A program made the position numbers and the translations under genes. This document shows, in pieces, positions 1-10,454 of a DNA stretch of 64,000 bases (positions within the stretch are counted from its first letter, which is position 1; the number at the start of each line of letters is the position of its first letter). The DNA comes from Ophiura sarsii. Taxonomy: Eukaryota; Echinodermata; Ophiuroidea; Amphilepidida; Ophiuridae. The DNA lies in assembly GCA_035610835.1 (NCBI GenBank), contig CM069455.1, positions 17,993,874-18,057,873 on the forward strand. The letters run 5' to 3'. The notes under the pieces were generated by a model. The model ran no database searches. It was not told where the DNA came from and worked only from the letters and a program-made list of their open reading frames with translations.

Positions 1-732
1 TTGTGTCGGCATATATGTTATTTTAACACAAATAAAATCAAAAATGAACAAAGGCAATGTAGGCATATATGCATTTGTAGGCACTGTGAACGAGCCCATT
101 TTTATGAGATTTTGTGTCGGCGCACATGAACAGCCTAGGCCCAAGTCTTTGTTTTGCTCATTGTCAAGACACACAAAAAAATTGTGTCGGAATAGTATAG
201 GCCTAGGCTAGGTATAACGGGCAATGTGTGGGACCTTTAATCATACTAACTAGGCCTATTTCATTGTCGTTGTCAATGCAAACCCAAGTCAATAATGTCG
301 CCAATGGCCAATCATGTTGGCGCATAGGTTACGAAATATTAACTAATTCGCCTATAATTATGTACATGTACGTAAGTTGATGTAGGCCAATTGCTCTCAT
401 TGTACTGATTGTAGACGGCTGCAAGCTCACTATCAGTCTATCGCAAAAGTAAGTCCAACTCCAACAATTAGTTGTCAATGCAAAGTAAGAACTTATAAGT
501 AGACTCTGTCCTAACTTCGACTTGAACAATGCAAATTATCATTATAATTAAGACAATAAGCACAACTGTCGTTATTTGCGTGAGACCAGGATTTACAGTG
601 TGTGCACCAGGGGCACAATCGATATCTCACGTAATGGTATAGGTCTATGTCGTTGTCGGACATACAGGCTGTAGGCCTATCATGCCTATACTGAACATTT
701 GACCATGTTTTGTTAGCATTATTCAACAAAAA
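1..732. other. Flank with no recognisable gene
   Basis: AT-rich sequence with short ORFs only. The string TTGTGTCGG recurs (near 1, 112 and 181) with similar neighbours, so this is probably decayed repeat. I see no coding motif, RNA gene or clear element boundary. Confidence 0.5.
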
Positions 733-1493
733 CAAGATGGCTTCAGGAAAGTGTTCCATGACCATTTTAGTTTAAAAACTCAAAATCTTTGTGCGCTTCG
801 CGCGCATTCTTTCTACAGGTTCCAACATTATAATGGATCTCGAACCAAACCAAATATGATGGGGGATGTTAAAAACGTCATACTGGACCCTTTTAGTTTT
901 AGAAATGGCAAATGTTGCGCGCTTCGCGCATATTAGTTTCAATGTTTCATTATTCAAGCTGAACAAGATGGCTTCAGGAAAGTTTTCCATGACCATTTTA
1001 GCTTAAAAACTGAAAATCTTTTTGCGCGCTGCGCGCATTCTTTCTACAGGTATCAACATTATAAATGTCTCGAACCAAACCGAATATTATATGGGTGACG
1101 TTAAAATCGTTATACTGGACCCTTTAAGTGTTAGAAATGCAAAATTTTGCGCGCTTTGCGCGTATTAGTTTCAATGTTTCATTATTTAAGCTTAATTTAT
1201 AGTATCTGAAGGCTTCCAACCAGTTTTCAATGACCATTTTAATTTTAGTTCAAAACCTGAACATTTTTGCGCGCTCTGCGGGCATATTTTCTACAGGTTT
1301 TAACATTATAATGGCCCTCAAACCATACGATTTGGATCAGGACTTGATATGTGTAACTATGCAATATCAAAACGTCATACTTGACTATTTAAGTGTTAGA
1401 AATGCCAATTTTTGCGCGCTTCAAGAAAGCTTCAGGACAGTTTTCCATGACCATTAGTTCAAAAACTGAAAATTTTTGCGCGCTCAGGCCGCA
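733..1493. repeat. Tandem ~235-bp repeat carrying GCGCGCTTCGCGCGC-type hairpins
   Basis: About three degenerate copies (starting near 733, 966, 1205, with a partial near 1430). Each has the order: a 'gcttcaggaaagttttccatg' core, a 'gaaaatctttttgcgcgc' hairpin, 'tctacaggt..caacattataatg', and 'ctcgaaccaaacc'. The GCGC hairpin is the most constant part. The same material recurs at 3,540-3,650 (opposite sense) and 36,182-36,720, so it is internal sequence of a dispersed DNA-element family rather than a local satellite. Confidence 0.7.
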
Positions 1494-1812
1494 TCAGTGG
1501 CGTAACCAGCGGGGGGGGGGGGGGGGCGGCTGGAGCCCCCCACTTGCTTGGAACCCTTGCCCCCCAAATGAATCATGGAATAATGATGGTACAAAGTAAC
1601 AGATGAAAATGTTTCGCGCGCTACGCGCGCATGTCTTCATAAAATGCAATATTCTATGGTACTAGCTTGTTTAGAGCCGAAATGTAGCTCAATCGTACAA
1701 AAGGTAGGCGTAAAGTCGAAGATTTTCACGCATTTATTGACACTGGAATGAAGCCCATTTCAAGTCACTGCCCCTTCTTGCCCCCCCCCCCCCAAATGCA
1801 GGGGCGTAACTA
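1494..1812. mobile_element. Fragments of CAGTGGCGTAACC-type element with poly-G/poly-C
   Basis: An end sequence CAGTGGCGTAACCAGC at 1,494 is followed by a G tract, and a related 'caggggcgtaactac' lies near 1,799. The CAGTGGCGTA start matches the terminal inverted repeat of the intact 259-bp copy at 48,466-48,724. No matching right end with a target duplication is visible, so this is probably truncated or nested. Confidence 0.5.
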
Positions 1813-2010
1813 CTTTTTTTGAGTGGGGGGGATGAAAATTATCAGACTCAAATACGGCAGGGCTGTCAAGTTTAGAGTAATGTTCAGAGTGAGACTTTTT
1901 TAACCTCAAAATATTTTTTTACTCGCTACGCTCGTAAAACTATTGCCCGCCTTTTGTAACCCAAATAATACACTTTTTATAGATTGGGCTCATTTTGTAG
2001 CCCAAAAATT

Positions 2011-3215
2011 CAGGCGGATCCAGGAAAATTTTAGGGGGGGGGCCCAAAAAAATTGCCGGTACCATCCAAGCGGTGCGCAGCACCGCCCTCCGAGCTATGC
2101 TCGGACAGGGGGGTGTCTGAGGGGGGATGTGCCCCCCTCTGAAGTAGAAAAATTTTCAATTTCCGAACTCATTTGGTGCGATCTGGTGTATACTTTTGAT
2201 CAACATTTTATCAAAAAGCCACCTCTTCATTTCCAATAAATATATTATTTTTTTATCAATGCACGAAAGAAGTTGAGCATATTATACTGATATATTTTTT
2301 ATTTAAGTATAGATGATTTGAAAGGTCGAACAGGGGGGAGTCTGAGGGGGGAAGTGGCCCCTCAGAAGTAGAAATTTTTTCAATTTTCGAACTCATTTGG
2401 TGCGATCTGGTGTATACTTTTGACCAACATTTTATCAAAAAGCCACCTCTTCATTTCCAATAAATATTTTGTTTTTTTTATCAATGCACGAAAGAAGTTG
2501 AGCATATTATACTGATATCTTTTTTATTTAAGTATAGATGATTTGAAAGGTCGAACAGGGGGGAGTCTGAGGGGGGAAGTGCCCCCCTCAAAAGTAGAAT
2601 TTTTTTCAATTTTCGAACTCATTTGGTGCGATCTGGTGTATACTTTTGACCAACATTTTATCAAAAAGCCACCTCTTCATTTCCAATAAATATTTTGGTT
2701 TTTTATCAATGCACGAAAGAAGTTGAGCATATTATACTGATATCTTTTTTTTATTTAAGTATAGATGATTTGAAAGGTCGAACAGGGGGGAGTCTGAGGG
2801 GGGAAGTGCCCCCCTCAGAAGTAGAATTTTTTTCAATTTTCGAACTCATTTGGTGCGATCTGGTGTATACTTTTGACCAACATTTTATCAAAAAGCCACC
2901 TCTTCATTTCCAATCAATATATATTTGTTATCAATGCAAGAAAGAAGTAGAGCATACGACGTATATACTGATTTTTTCTGAATTTAAGTATAGATTGTTT
3001 AAAAGCTCGAACAGGGGGAGTCTGAGGGGTGCCCCCCCCCCCCACCCCCCTCTTCCTCTCTTTCTTTTTTCCTTTTTTCCCCCTTCCCCCCCCCCCCCCC
3101 TTTTTTTTTTTCTTCCTTTTTTTCCCTTTTTTTTTTTGGTAGGGAGTGGGGGGGGGGGGGGGCCGGGCCCGTCGGGCCCCCCCCCCCCCCCCCCCCCCCC
3201 CTGTATCCGCGCCTG
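2011..3215. mobile_element. CAGGCG-ended DNA element enclosing a 226-bp tandem array
   Basis: The left end CAGGCGGATCCAGG at 2,011, running into a G tract, pairs with the right end CTGTATCCGCGCCTG at 3,201-3,215, preceded by a C tract. These look like terminal inverted repeats of a hAT-like non-autonomous element. I could not find a convincing 8-bp target duplication, so the boundaries are tentative. The G/C tracts next to both ends are shared with several other elements here. Confidence 0.5.
2140..3030. repeat. Tandem repeat, ~226-bp unit, about four copies
   Basis: The string 'actcatttggtgcgatctgg' recurs at about 2,167, 2,391, 2,617 and 2,844 (spacings 224-227). It is followed by the same 'accaacattttatcaaaaag' and 'gggggagtctgagggg' blocks. 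The last copy is more diverged and runs into homopolymer tracts at about 3,030. Long ORFs here are only translations of the repeat. Confidence 0.9.
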
Positions 3216-3917
3216 GACTCATGCATTCCTTGATTGATAGCAATTTGTAAATCGCTGTCGTCATTGTTTTCATTTTAAAATGATAAAATCCAAACTGCAA
3301 TGAATGAATTGAATGTCCCAGTGTGGTTGTGTCCAGTGTGCAGTGTGTGAATCTTTACGCCCACCTATTTGTTTAAATACGTCACTTTTAAAATTATTGG
3401 TTATGAAAAATCTGGGGGGGATGATTACATTAGGCATCCCCCCTAGGTAAAAATCTGGGGGGGATATATCCCCCCCATCCCCCCCTGTTGTTACGCCAGT
3501 GCCCAAATGAAAAAGTCTAGTTACGCCACAGGCGCGCATATTTTCTGCAGCTTTTTGCGTGCTTTGTATTGGTTTCAACGTTTTAATATTTAAGATAAAC
3601 AAGATGGCATGAGGATGTGTGCCCCCTATCAAAACAGTCCTGGATACGCCCTTGACTCCCCCAGAACTATTCAATCAGCGCTGCGCGCTGCTTTATTTAA
3701 CATTTAAATTATCATTATCAAATTTGTGTCCCCCCATGTCTGAAAACTGATTGACGGTTCTGACCATATACAGTCCATACTAAAATATGCGTGTATGAAT
3801 TCCGGCGAGCGAAGCGAGCCGAAATTTCTTTTTGTCGGCACAAATGGCTCTGTCGGCAATTGATGACCTTTACACCCCCCCCCCCCCCAATGAAAAGGGT
3901 CTGGGGACGCCCTTGCA
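3031..3917. mobile_element. Mosaic of DNA-element ends and homopolymer tracts
   Basis: Contains poly-C/poly-T and poly-G runs (3,031-3,205). Several element right-end signatures follow: 'gttacgccagtg' near 3,492, 'ggatacgcccttg' near 3,638 and 'ggggacgcccttg' near 3,903. GCGC-hairpin repeat sequence lies at 3,530-3,650. Probably nested insertions downstream of the Ig-type exon. No gene seen. Confidence 0.5.
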
Positions 3918-3918
3918 C

Positions 3919-4255
3919 CGCAAGTGTAGGTTCCATGATCACTTCGTGATATCGATTTAATCGTAAGATCAATGCCGTCACGTTGATAATACACTGTAGT
4001 GTCTGTGCGATTCCCTAATTCCTCGTCAAGAAAATTCCCGTTTTTGGTAATGTTGTAGCCATCTTTACTCAAAAGGAAATCAAAACCATCAAGAAATAAC
4101 GTATCGAAGGACAAACACGAAAGTGTAATGGAACTCCCAATCTTTGGGTTTGAAGAAGGCTCAGCATGAAAGGAGTCTATAGTATAAAAACAATTGCAAG
4201 GAGTCGGGGATAAATTAAAAAACAACAGAACCAAAATAATTTCGTTCAGTGCCAT
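3919..4255 (-). CDS. Probable first exon of an immunoglobulin-domain protein
   Basis: Begins at an ATG (4,255) followed by a hydrophobic leader (MALNEIILVLLFF) that fits a signal peptide. About 95 residues then fit one Ig-like domain. The B-strand Cys is residue 47 (ITLSC). The F-strand motif DHGTYTC, the classic D-x-G-x-Y-x-C, ends at Cys112. Two N-glycosylation sequons (NIT, NRT) lie between. The usual C-strand Trp is replaced (FDFLLSKDG), so the fold assignment rests on the two cysteines and the F strand. A possible donor, G|GTGCAAGG, follows directly. Beyond it the ORF runs into mobile-element sequence, so the true exon probably stops here. No further exons were found downstream on the minus strand; the gene may be truncated, or the rest may lie outside the window. 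Receptor or secreted protein; function unknown. Confidence 0.55.
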
Positions 4256-4430
4256 TTTCGTGATTATCACTGCCCGATGTTGTTAAAAATCAAAATATTG
4301 AACCAAAGTTTACTAGACTTCGGGATATCATCGCTCCGGTAGCATGGGTAGTCATGCAGTTCAATGTTACATACATACATGTACTGTACATATCCGGAAA
4401 GGTGACGATTTTAATCAGACTAACAACAAA

Positions 4431-4688
4431 TATGTGACCCGTCACATCAAAATGGACATGTTGGTGGCCCGAATCAAATCTGAGTTATTGTTATGACTTG
4501 GAAGAGCACATTTTAAGCTTTAAAATGATACCATGGTGAAGGTAATCGGACTTTGTAAACACAAGATATGAATTGAAGAAGCATGTTTTTTTTCTATTAT
4601 TTTCTTTATATTTCACCGAATATATTGGCCTCTATCTCTAAACTATGTTTGCCGACAACATGTCCTTTTTGACGCGACTGGTCACATA
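4431..4688. mobile_element. Small TIR element (TATGTGACC ends)
   Basis: The left end TATGTGACCCGTCAC and the right end GCGACTGGTCACATA are imperfect inverted repeats bounding 258 bp with no coding potential. Ends in TA with this architecture suggest a mariner-type non-autonomous element. A related family (TGTGACC...GGTCACA) lies at 17,689-17,922. Confidence 0.65.
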
Positions 4689-6169
4689 TCTGCTGATTCG
4701 CACTTATTTTAGTATCCACTACGCCCAAAACTAGTACGAGCTGTCTTCTGGTAGATTATGTTCCCATCTCGGTCTATTATATAAGCACTCACATAATATC
4801 ATAAGTCGTACAAGCATAGATTTATTCCTCTGAATGTTCGCGCTATCAGCCTGAATCTTCTAATCTCTATCCGGAGAGGAAGTTGCAGCTCACAACGATA
4901 ATATTGCAATGAAACTATCGTATTGATGTAAACTTTCACAAATTTAGATACATCGTTTGAGTCCCAGTTTGGCAAAGTGTAATAAGTTATCCGGGGGAGG
5001 GGTCAAGTACAAAGTTGTAATCAACCGTGTGAACGTAAAAGCGGATTTTGTGCTTTATTTCGGCCACAACGCGGAGGTACTGCGCTGCTAGCTCTGCTAC
5101 GGAGCCACTCTTAGTCCCACTCCTTCATCAACCTCTCCCCACTCCTCCCCTACACCAAGGCTTGCCTTGCCTACACCAACCATACACTCATATGTAATGC
5201 CCATCATAACATCATGTACAGACTATGTACATGTACAGCCATAGCCAATCACTGGCACCAGTGGCCCAGTGACAGTGACCAGACCAAAGACAAACTGCTC
5301 AATTACAATAGCTCCCAGGCCACTGACAATCGAGGATTTGGTAGCCGCGTAGCGGCTGCCAAATCAGAACACATCACACACAGCGGTATGGACCATCTGG
5401 TGAACTGTATGGAGACAGTGTTGGTAGATAATTGACCTGCTGAAGTGTTTCTAGAAATTGGATTCAAATTCAAATACAGTACTATTAATGGGAATTCTAG
5501 GCGATGCCCGCAGAGCTACTGCGCTGCTAGCAGAGAGATGTTATTTTAATTAAAATAACATCTGTATGGTGCTAGGGTATCAGAATTGCCAATTTCAGAG
5601 AAAAAATTGTATTTTTCAACCGGAATCCGCGCTAAAGGTAGCTTGCATCGATAGTCACATGCCATCATATTATAATAATTGCCCAGAATGGTTAGGCCTA
5701 GTATAAGAGAAATTAACAAACTCAGAATCGCATAATTACTTCATACTTTTTTCATGAGGTCTTGATGACCTGGGGGGGGGGGGGGGGGTCAAAAAATTTC
5801 GCACGGTCAAAAAAATTCGCACAGTCAAAAAATTTCGCACAGTCAAAAAAATTTGGACTCAAAAAAGCACAACAGTTAACAAATAATGCCAATTCCTCAG
5901 TGTTTTAGGTCCTATTTTTTTCCTTATGCAAATTTAGCGACCCGGTCTTGGGAATTTAGCGTCCCGGTATTTGGTCGGTACGCCACTGCCAACCCACCCT
6001 TCGCCCATCCCCCAAACATACATTTATAGAGTACTTGCACAACTGGGAACCCAAATCACTGGGAATTGGGAACCAGCTAGACGACTGGTCAACCCGACAT
6101 CCCCAACCCGGGCCCCAGCCCAACACCTATGGCTACCCTAACCATGCTAACCAACCCTAACAATGATAA
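4689..6169. other. Intergenic stretch, no gene recognised
   Basis: No ORF with family signatures. It contains a perfect 28-bp palindrome at 5,536-5,563 (centre TTTTAATTAAAA). At 5,760-5,990 is a G-tract element fragment with 'aaaatttcgcac' repeats ending in 'gtacgccactg', the same family as 56,409 and 62,226. Confidence 0.45.
5536..5563. repeat. 28-bp perfect palindrome
   Basis: The 14-base arm AGATGTTATTTTAA is followed at once by its exact complement, with no loop. It is AT-rich. No role can be assigned. Confidence 0.9.
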
Positions 6170-7708
6170 TGGATGAATGCAAACCTTGATTCACAAACAG
6201 ATCTTCTTGGAACAAGCACACATTTATAACCAATTGATTAAACAGGCTAAATGTGACTACTAGTACCATAAGAAGCAATTTGATGGTTGCAATTCACGAC
6301 AACTTTTTCAGAAAGTGAACAAACTTACCTCACCAAAATCTACAGTTTTACCAACTGAATCTGACGTCCCACTTGTTGAGCGCTTCTCTAGTTTCTTCGC
6401 TGACAAGATTAAACGTATTGCTGATGAGCTCCACAAATCTCCTCAAATTCATCTCTCTGTGCAACTTCCTCAATCCACCAGTGCTGTTTTGTCCGGGGTT
6501 TCCACACTTTCGGAAGAATCGGTCAGAAAACTCATTATGAAGTCGCCGTCTACATCATGTGGATTGGATCCAATGCCAACTTGGCTTCTGAAACAATTTC
6601 TTCCGGAACTTGTTCCCATCATAACAAGAATTGTGAACTCTTCATTGGAAGCAGGCCATTTCCCTGATGCATTGAAACATGCTCAAATCACACCGCTCAT
6701 CAAGAAACCTAAATTGGATCGCGAAATCCTAAAAAACTACAGGCCTGTTGCAAATCTTAAGTTTCTTGCCAAGACTGTTGAGCGTGCATGTACTGCCCAA
6801 ATACAAGATTATTTGTCAGAGAACAACCTATACGGAAAAATGCAGAGCGCTTATAGATGTAATCACAGCACAGAAACAGCACTTCTCTGTGTCTACAATA
6901 ACTTACTCCTCGCTGCTGACAAGGGTCATGAAGTCATTCTTATTCTATTGGACTACTCCGCTGCTTTCGACACCATAAATCACCAAATCCTGTTAGCCCG
7001 TTTCTCAAATAAATATGGATTTACTGGATCTGCGCTTTCATAGATTAAATCATACTTCACCCATCGTTCACAATCTGTTATAATAAATGGTCGCGAGTCA
7101 TCGGTTCATGTTCCTCAAGAGGGTGTACCTCAAGGGTCAGTACTTGGCCCTTTAGGCTTCACAATGCATCTCCATTAGAAGATATCATTGATTCTCATGG
7201 CATTTCTAAAATGACCTATGCTGATGACTCTCAGTTATACATTGTTTTGAAAAATGATGACAGAGTATAGGTGCAATATCGAAACTTGAAGCTTGTGAAA
7301 GATATAAAAACCTGGTCCACAGCTAATGACCTTAAACTGAATGACGACAAAACTGAAGTTCTGCATATTACATCTCGCTTTAGAAACAATTCTGTTATTT
7401 CATCTATAAACATCAACGATTCTCTAATTGAACCAGCTTCTAATGCCCGCAATCTTGGTATTATTCTTCAAAATGATCTCATGATGGATGTCCATATCAA
7501 TAATATTTGTCGCGCGGCCTCTCATGCTCTTTACAAGATAGGTCAAATTCGTCGATATCTTAACCAGCCAACCACTGAAAGACTAATCCATGCTTTTGTG
7601 ACATGTTGACTTGATAATTGTAACAGTCTGCTATTTGCTCTTCCTGAAACACAGATCTCAAAACTTCAACGCATACAAAATTCAGCTGCTCGACTTGTTA
7701 CTCTCTCC
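6170..7708 (+). pseudogene. CR1/L2-type reverse transcriptase, 5' part, degenerate
   Basis: Encodes the N-terminal and central reverse-transcriptase domain of a Jockey-group non-LTR retrotransposon. Visible in order: a conserved pre-RT helix (VERFSSFFADKIKRIADEL), the 'GLDPMPTWLL' block, 'ITPLIKKP...KNYRPVANLKFLAK', 'AYRCNHSTETALL', and motif A 'LDYSAAFDTINH'. A TAG (at 7,041-7,043, where Trp is expected) interrupts the frame. Next come 'PQGSVLGPL', a frameshift with a small deletion, and the catalytic YADD at 7,217-7,228. The thumb then runs in another frame to 'LQRIQNSAARLVTLSKIR' at 7,714. The 5' end (endonuclease) is missing, as in typical 5'-truncated copies. An in-frame TAG also lies at 6,261. 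The 3' part continues at 14,136 beyond a 6.4 kb insertion. Dead element. Confidence 0.92.
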
Positions 7709-7716
7709 AAGATTCG
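7709..7716. repeat. Target-site duplication, left copy
   Basis: AAGATTCG, matched by GAGATTCG at 14,136-14,143 (7 of 8, with the last seven identical). It sits exactly at the edge of the terminal inverted repeat of the 6.4 kb insertion. Confidence 0.85.
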
Positions 7717-7849
7717 GGTTCTACCTCCATGTAAGCCATCACGAATTATATAGGGAGTAAATAGGGAGCCATAGTAATATGCAGAATGAATATTGGATCA
7801 GGTGAATGTAGGATAATAATAAACTGACTTGTTTCCATGTTTTATACAG

Positions 7850-8480
7850 GTGGACTTTCCGCTCCAAAACATTTCTATACCGGCGACGCAATACATTTTG
7901 TGCGAACAGACAACTTGTGACAAAAGGGGGCATATTAATTTATATTTAGCTATGCCGGCCACGCAAAATATTTTGCCTGCTATGCCGGCGACACAATTCA
8001 TTTTGTGCGAACTACTACGGAACTAGGCATGTGACAGAAAGGGGGATATTATTAGTAGTGGCAGAAGGGGCATATTAATTCATTTTGGCTATGCCGGACA
8101 AGCAAAATATTGTGATAGGAAGGGGGGATTTAACTTAAATATTGCTATACCGGCGATGCAATACATTTTGTACGAACTAGGCTTGTGACAGAAAGGGGGC
8201 ATGTTAGTAGTAGTGGTAGAAGGGGGGGGGGGGCATATTAATTCTTTTTTGGCTATGCCGGACAAGCAAAATATTGTGCTAGGAAGGGGGGATTTAACTT
8301 CAATATTGCTATGCCGGCGACGCAATACATTTTGTGCGGACCGATAACTTGTGACAGGAAGGTGGCATATATTAGTTCATTTTGGATATGCTGGCCACGC
8401 ATTCACTTTTTATTTTAACCTGGGCACGCATTCACTTTTTATTTTAAACTGTGCTTACAAATTGTGACAGGAAGGGGTAA
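7850..8480. repeat. CCGGCGACGCAATACATTTTG repeat block
   Basis: Degenerate repeats of 'ccggcgacgcaatacatttt' near 7,881, 7,986, 8,152 and 8,316, interleaved with 'ccggacaagcaaaatattgt' and 'gacagaaagggggcatatta'. This block occurs only in the left arm of the 6.4 kb element, making the two arms unequal. Confidence 0.8.
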
Positions 8481-8599
8481 GCACACTATAGTGTTAGGTA
8501 TTTATGCCATGCCATTTTAATTTTGTTTCTGTGCCGGGTCCCTCAGACTCTTATTTTTTTTCTCTATGCCAGCTGTGATAAGTACGCTATATAGTCTTA

Positions 8600-10450
8600 C
8601 ACATTTTCATGCCACAGACTCTGTACGGTACTCACCATTTCTTTTCATGCAAGCCATCACGAAATACTTACATGATACTGTGTACTTTTAATATGTTTAA
8701 GGGTACTGTTTCATCCCGACTAATGTGTGACACTGTGTCAGGTAGTGTGCCAAATGCAGCCTTTTACATGATATTTTGCCTATTGTTATCTTAATTGTTC
8801 ATCCTGATTTATGTGCGACACTGTGCCAGGGTTGCCTAAATACTTTATGTACGATATGTCATTGTGCCAGATACAAAATACTTACGTGATATTTGGACTT
8901 TTTAATATGTTATCTTAATTGTTCATCCCGACTTATGTGTGACACTGTGCCAGGGCTGCCTAAATACTTTATGTACGCTATGTCAGTGTGCCAGATACAA
9001 AATACTTACATGATATGTTTACTTCTAATATGTTATCTAAAATGTTTCATCTCGACTTATGTATGACACTGTGCCAGGGCTGCCTAAATACTTCATGTAG
9101 TTATGTCAATGTGCCAGATACAAAATACATGATATTTGGACTTTTAATATGTTATCTTAATTGTTCATCCCGACTTATGTGTGACGCTGTGCCAGGGCTG
9201 CCTAAATACTTTATGACCGCTATGTGCCAGATACAAAATATTTAGGCCCCTACACGATATGTTTACTTCTAATATGTTATATAAACTGTTTCATCCCGAC
9301 TTATGTGTGACACTGTGCCAGGGCTGCCTAAATACTTCATGTGGTTATGTCAGTGTGCCAGATACAAAATACTTACATGATATGTTTACTTCTAATATGT
9401 TATTTAAACTGTATCATCCCGACTTATGTATGACACTGACCAGGGCTGCCTAAATACTTCATGTGGATATTTTGACTTTTAATATGTTATCTTAACTTGT
9501 TCATCCTGACTTGTGTGTGACACAGTGCCAGGGCTGCCTAAATACTTTATGTAACTATGTCAGTATGCCAGATACAAAATACTTACATGATATTTTTACT
9601 TCTAATATGTTACATATCGTGTTTCATCCTGACATATGTGTGACACTGTGCCAGGGCTGACTATATACTTCATGTAACTATGTCAGTGTGCCATATACAA
9701 AATACATGAAATTTTGACTTTTAATATGTTATCTTTACTGGTTTATCTTGACTTATGTGTGACACTGTGACAGGGCTGCCTAAATACTTTATGACCGCTA
9801 TGTTAGTGTGCCAGATACAAAATACTTACATGATATGTTTACTTCTAATATGTTATATAAACTGTTTCATCCTGACTTATGTGTGACACTGTGCCAGGGC
9901 TGCCTAAATACTTCATGTAGTTATGTCAGTGTGCCAGATACAAAATACTTACATGAAATGTTTCCTTATAATATGTTATATAAACTGTTTCATCCCAAAT
10001 TAGGTGTGACACTGTGCCAGGGCTGCCTAAATACTTATGTCAATGTGCCATATACAAAATACATGATATTTTGACTTTGTATATGTTTTCTAAACTGTTT
10101 CATCCCGACGTATGTGTGACACTGTGCCAGGGCTGCCTAAATACTTCATGTAGTTATGTCAGTGTGCCAGATACAAAATACTTACATGAAATGTTTACTT
10201 CTAAAATGTTATTTAAACTGTATCATCCCGAGTTATGTGTGACACTGTGACAGGGCTGCCTAAATACTTCATGTAGTTATGTCAGTGTGCCAGATACAAA
10301 ATACATGATATTTTGAATTTTATTATGTTATCTTAATTGTTCATCCCGACTTATGTGTGACACTGTGCCAGGGCTGCCTAAATATTTTATGACCGCTATG
10401 TTAGTGTGCCAGATAAAAAATACTTGCATGATATGTTTACTTCTATATAA
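8600..10450 (+). repeat. ~120-bp tandem array, left arm, about 15 units
   Basis: Each unit carries 'gtgacactgtgccagggctg', then 'cctaaatacttcatgtag', 'gtgtgccagatacaaaatac' and 'tgtttcatcccgacttatg'. Successive GACACTGTGCCA motifs lie about 110-125 bp apart (for example near 8,941, 9,065, 9,182, 9,306, 9,885, 10,008). The same unit recurs in reverse complement at 12,840-14,035. Short ORFs through it are repeat translations. Confidence 0.95.
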
Positions 10451-10454
10451 ACTG

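Noticed and set aside
2695..3300. Long ORFs of 128-180 codons on both strands
   Set aside because: They consist of the 226-bp repeat and homopolymer tracts giving poly-Pro/Gly; no family motif.
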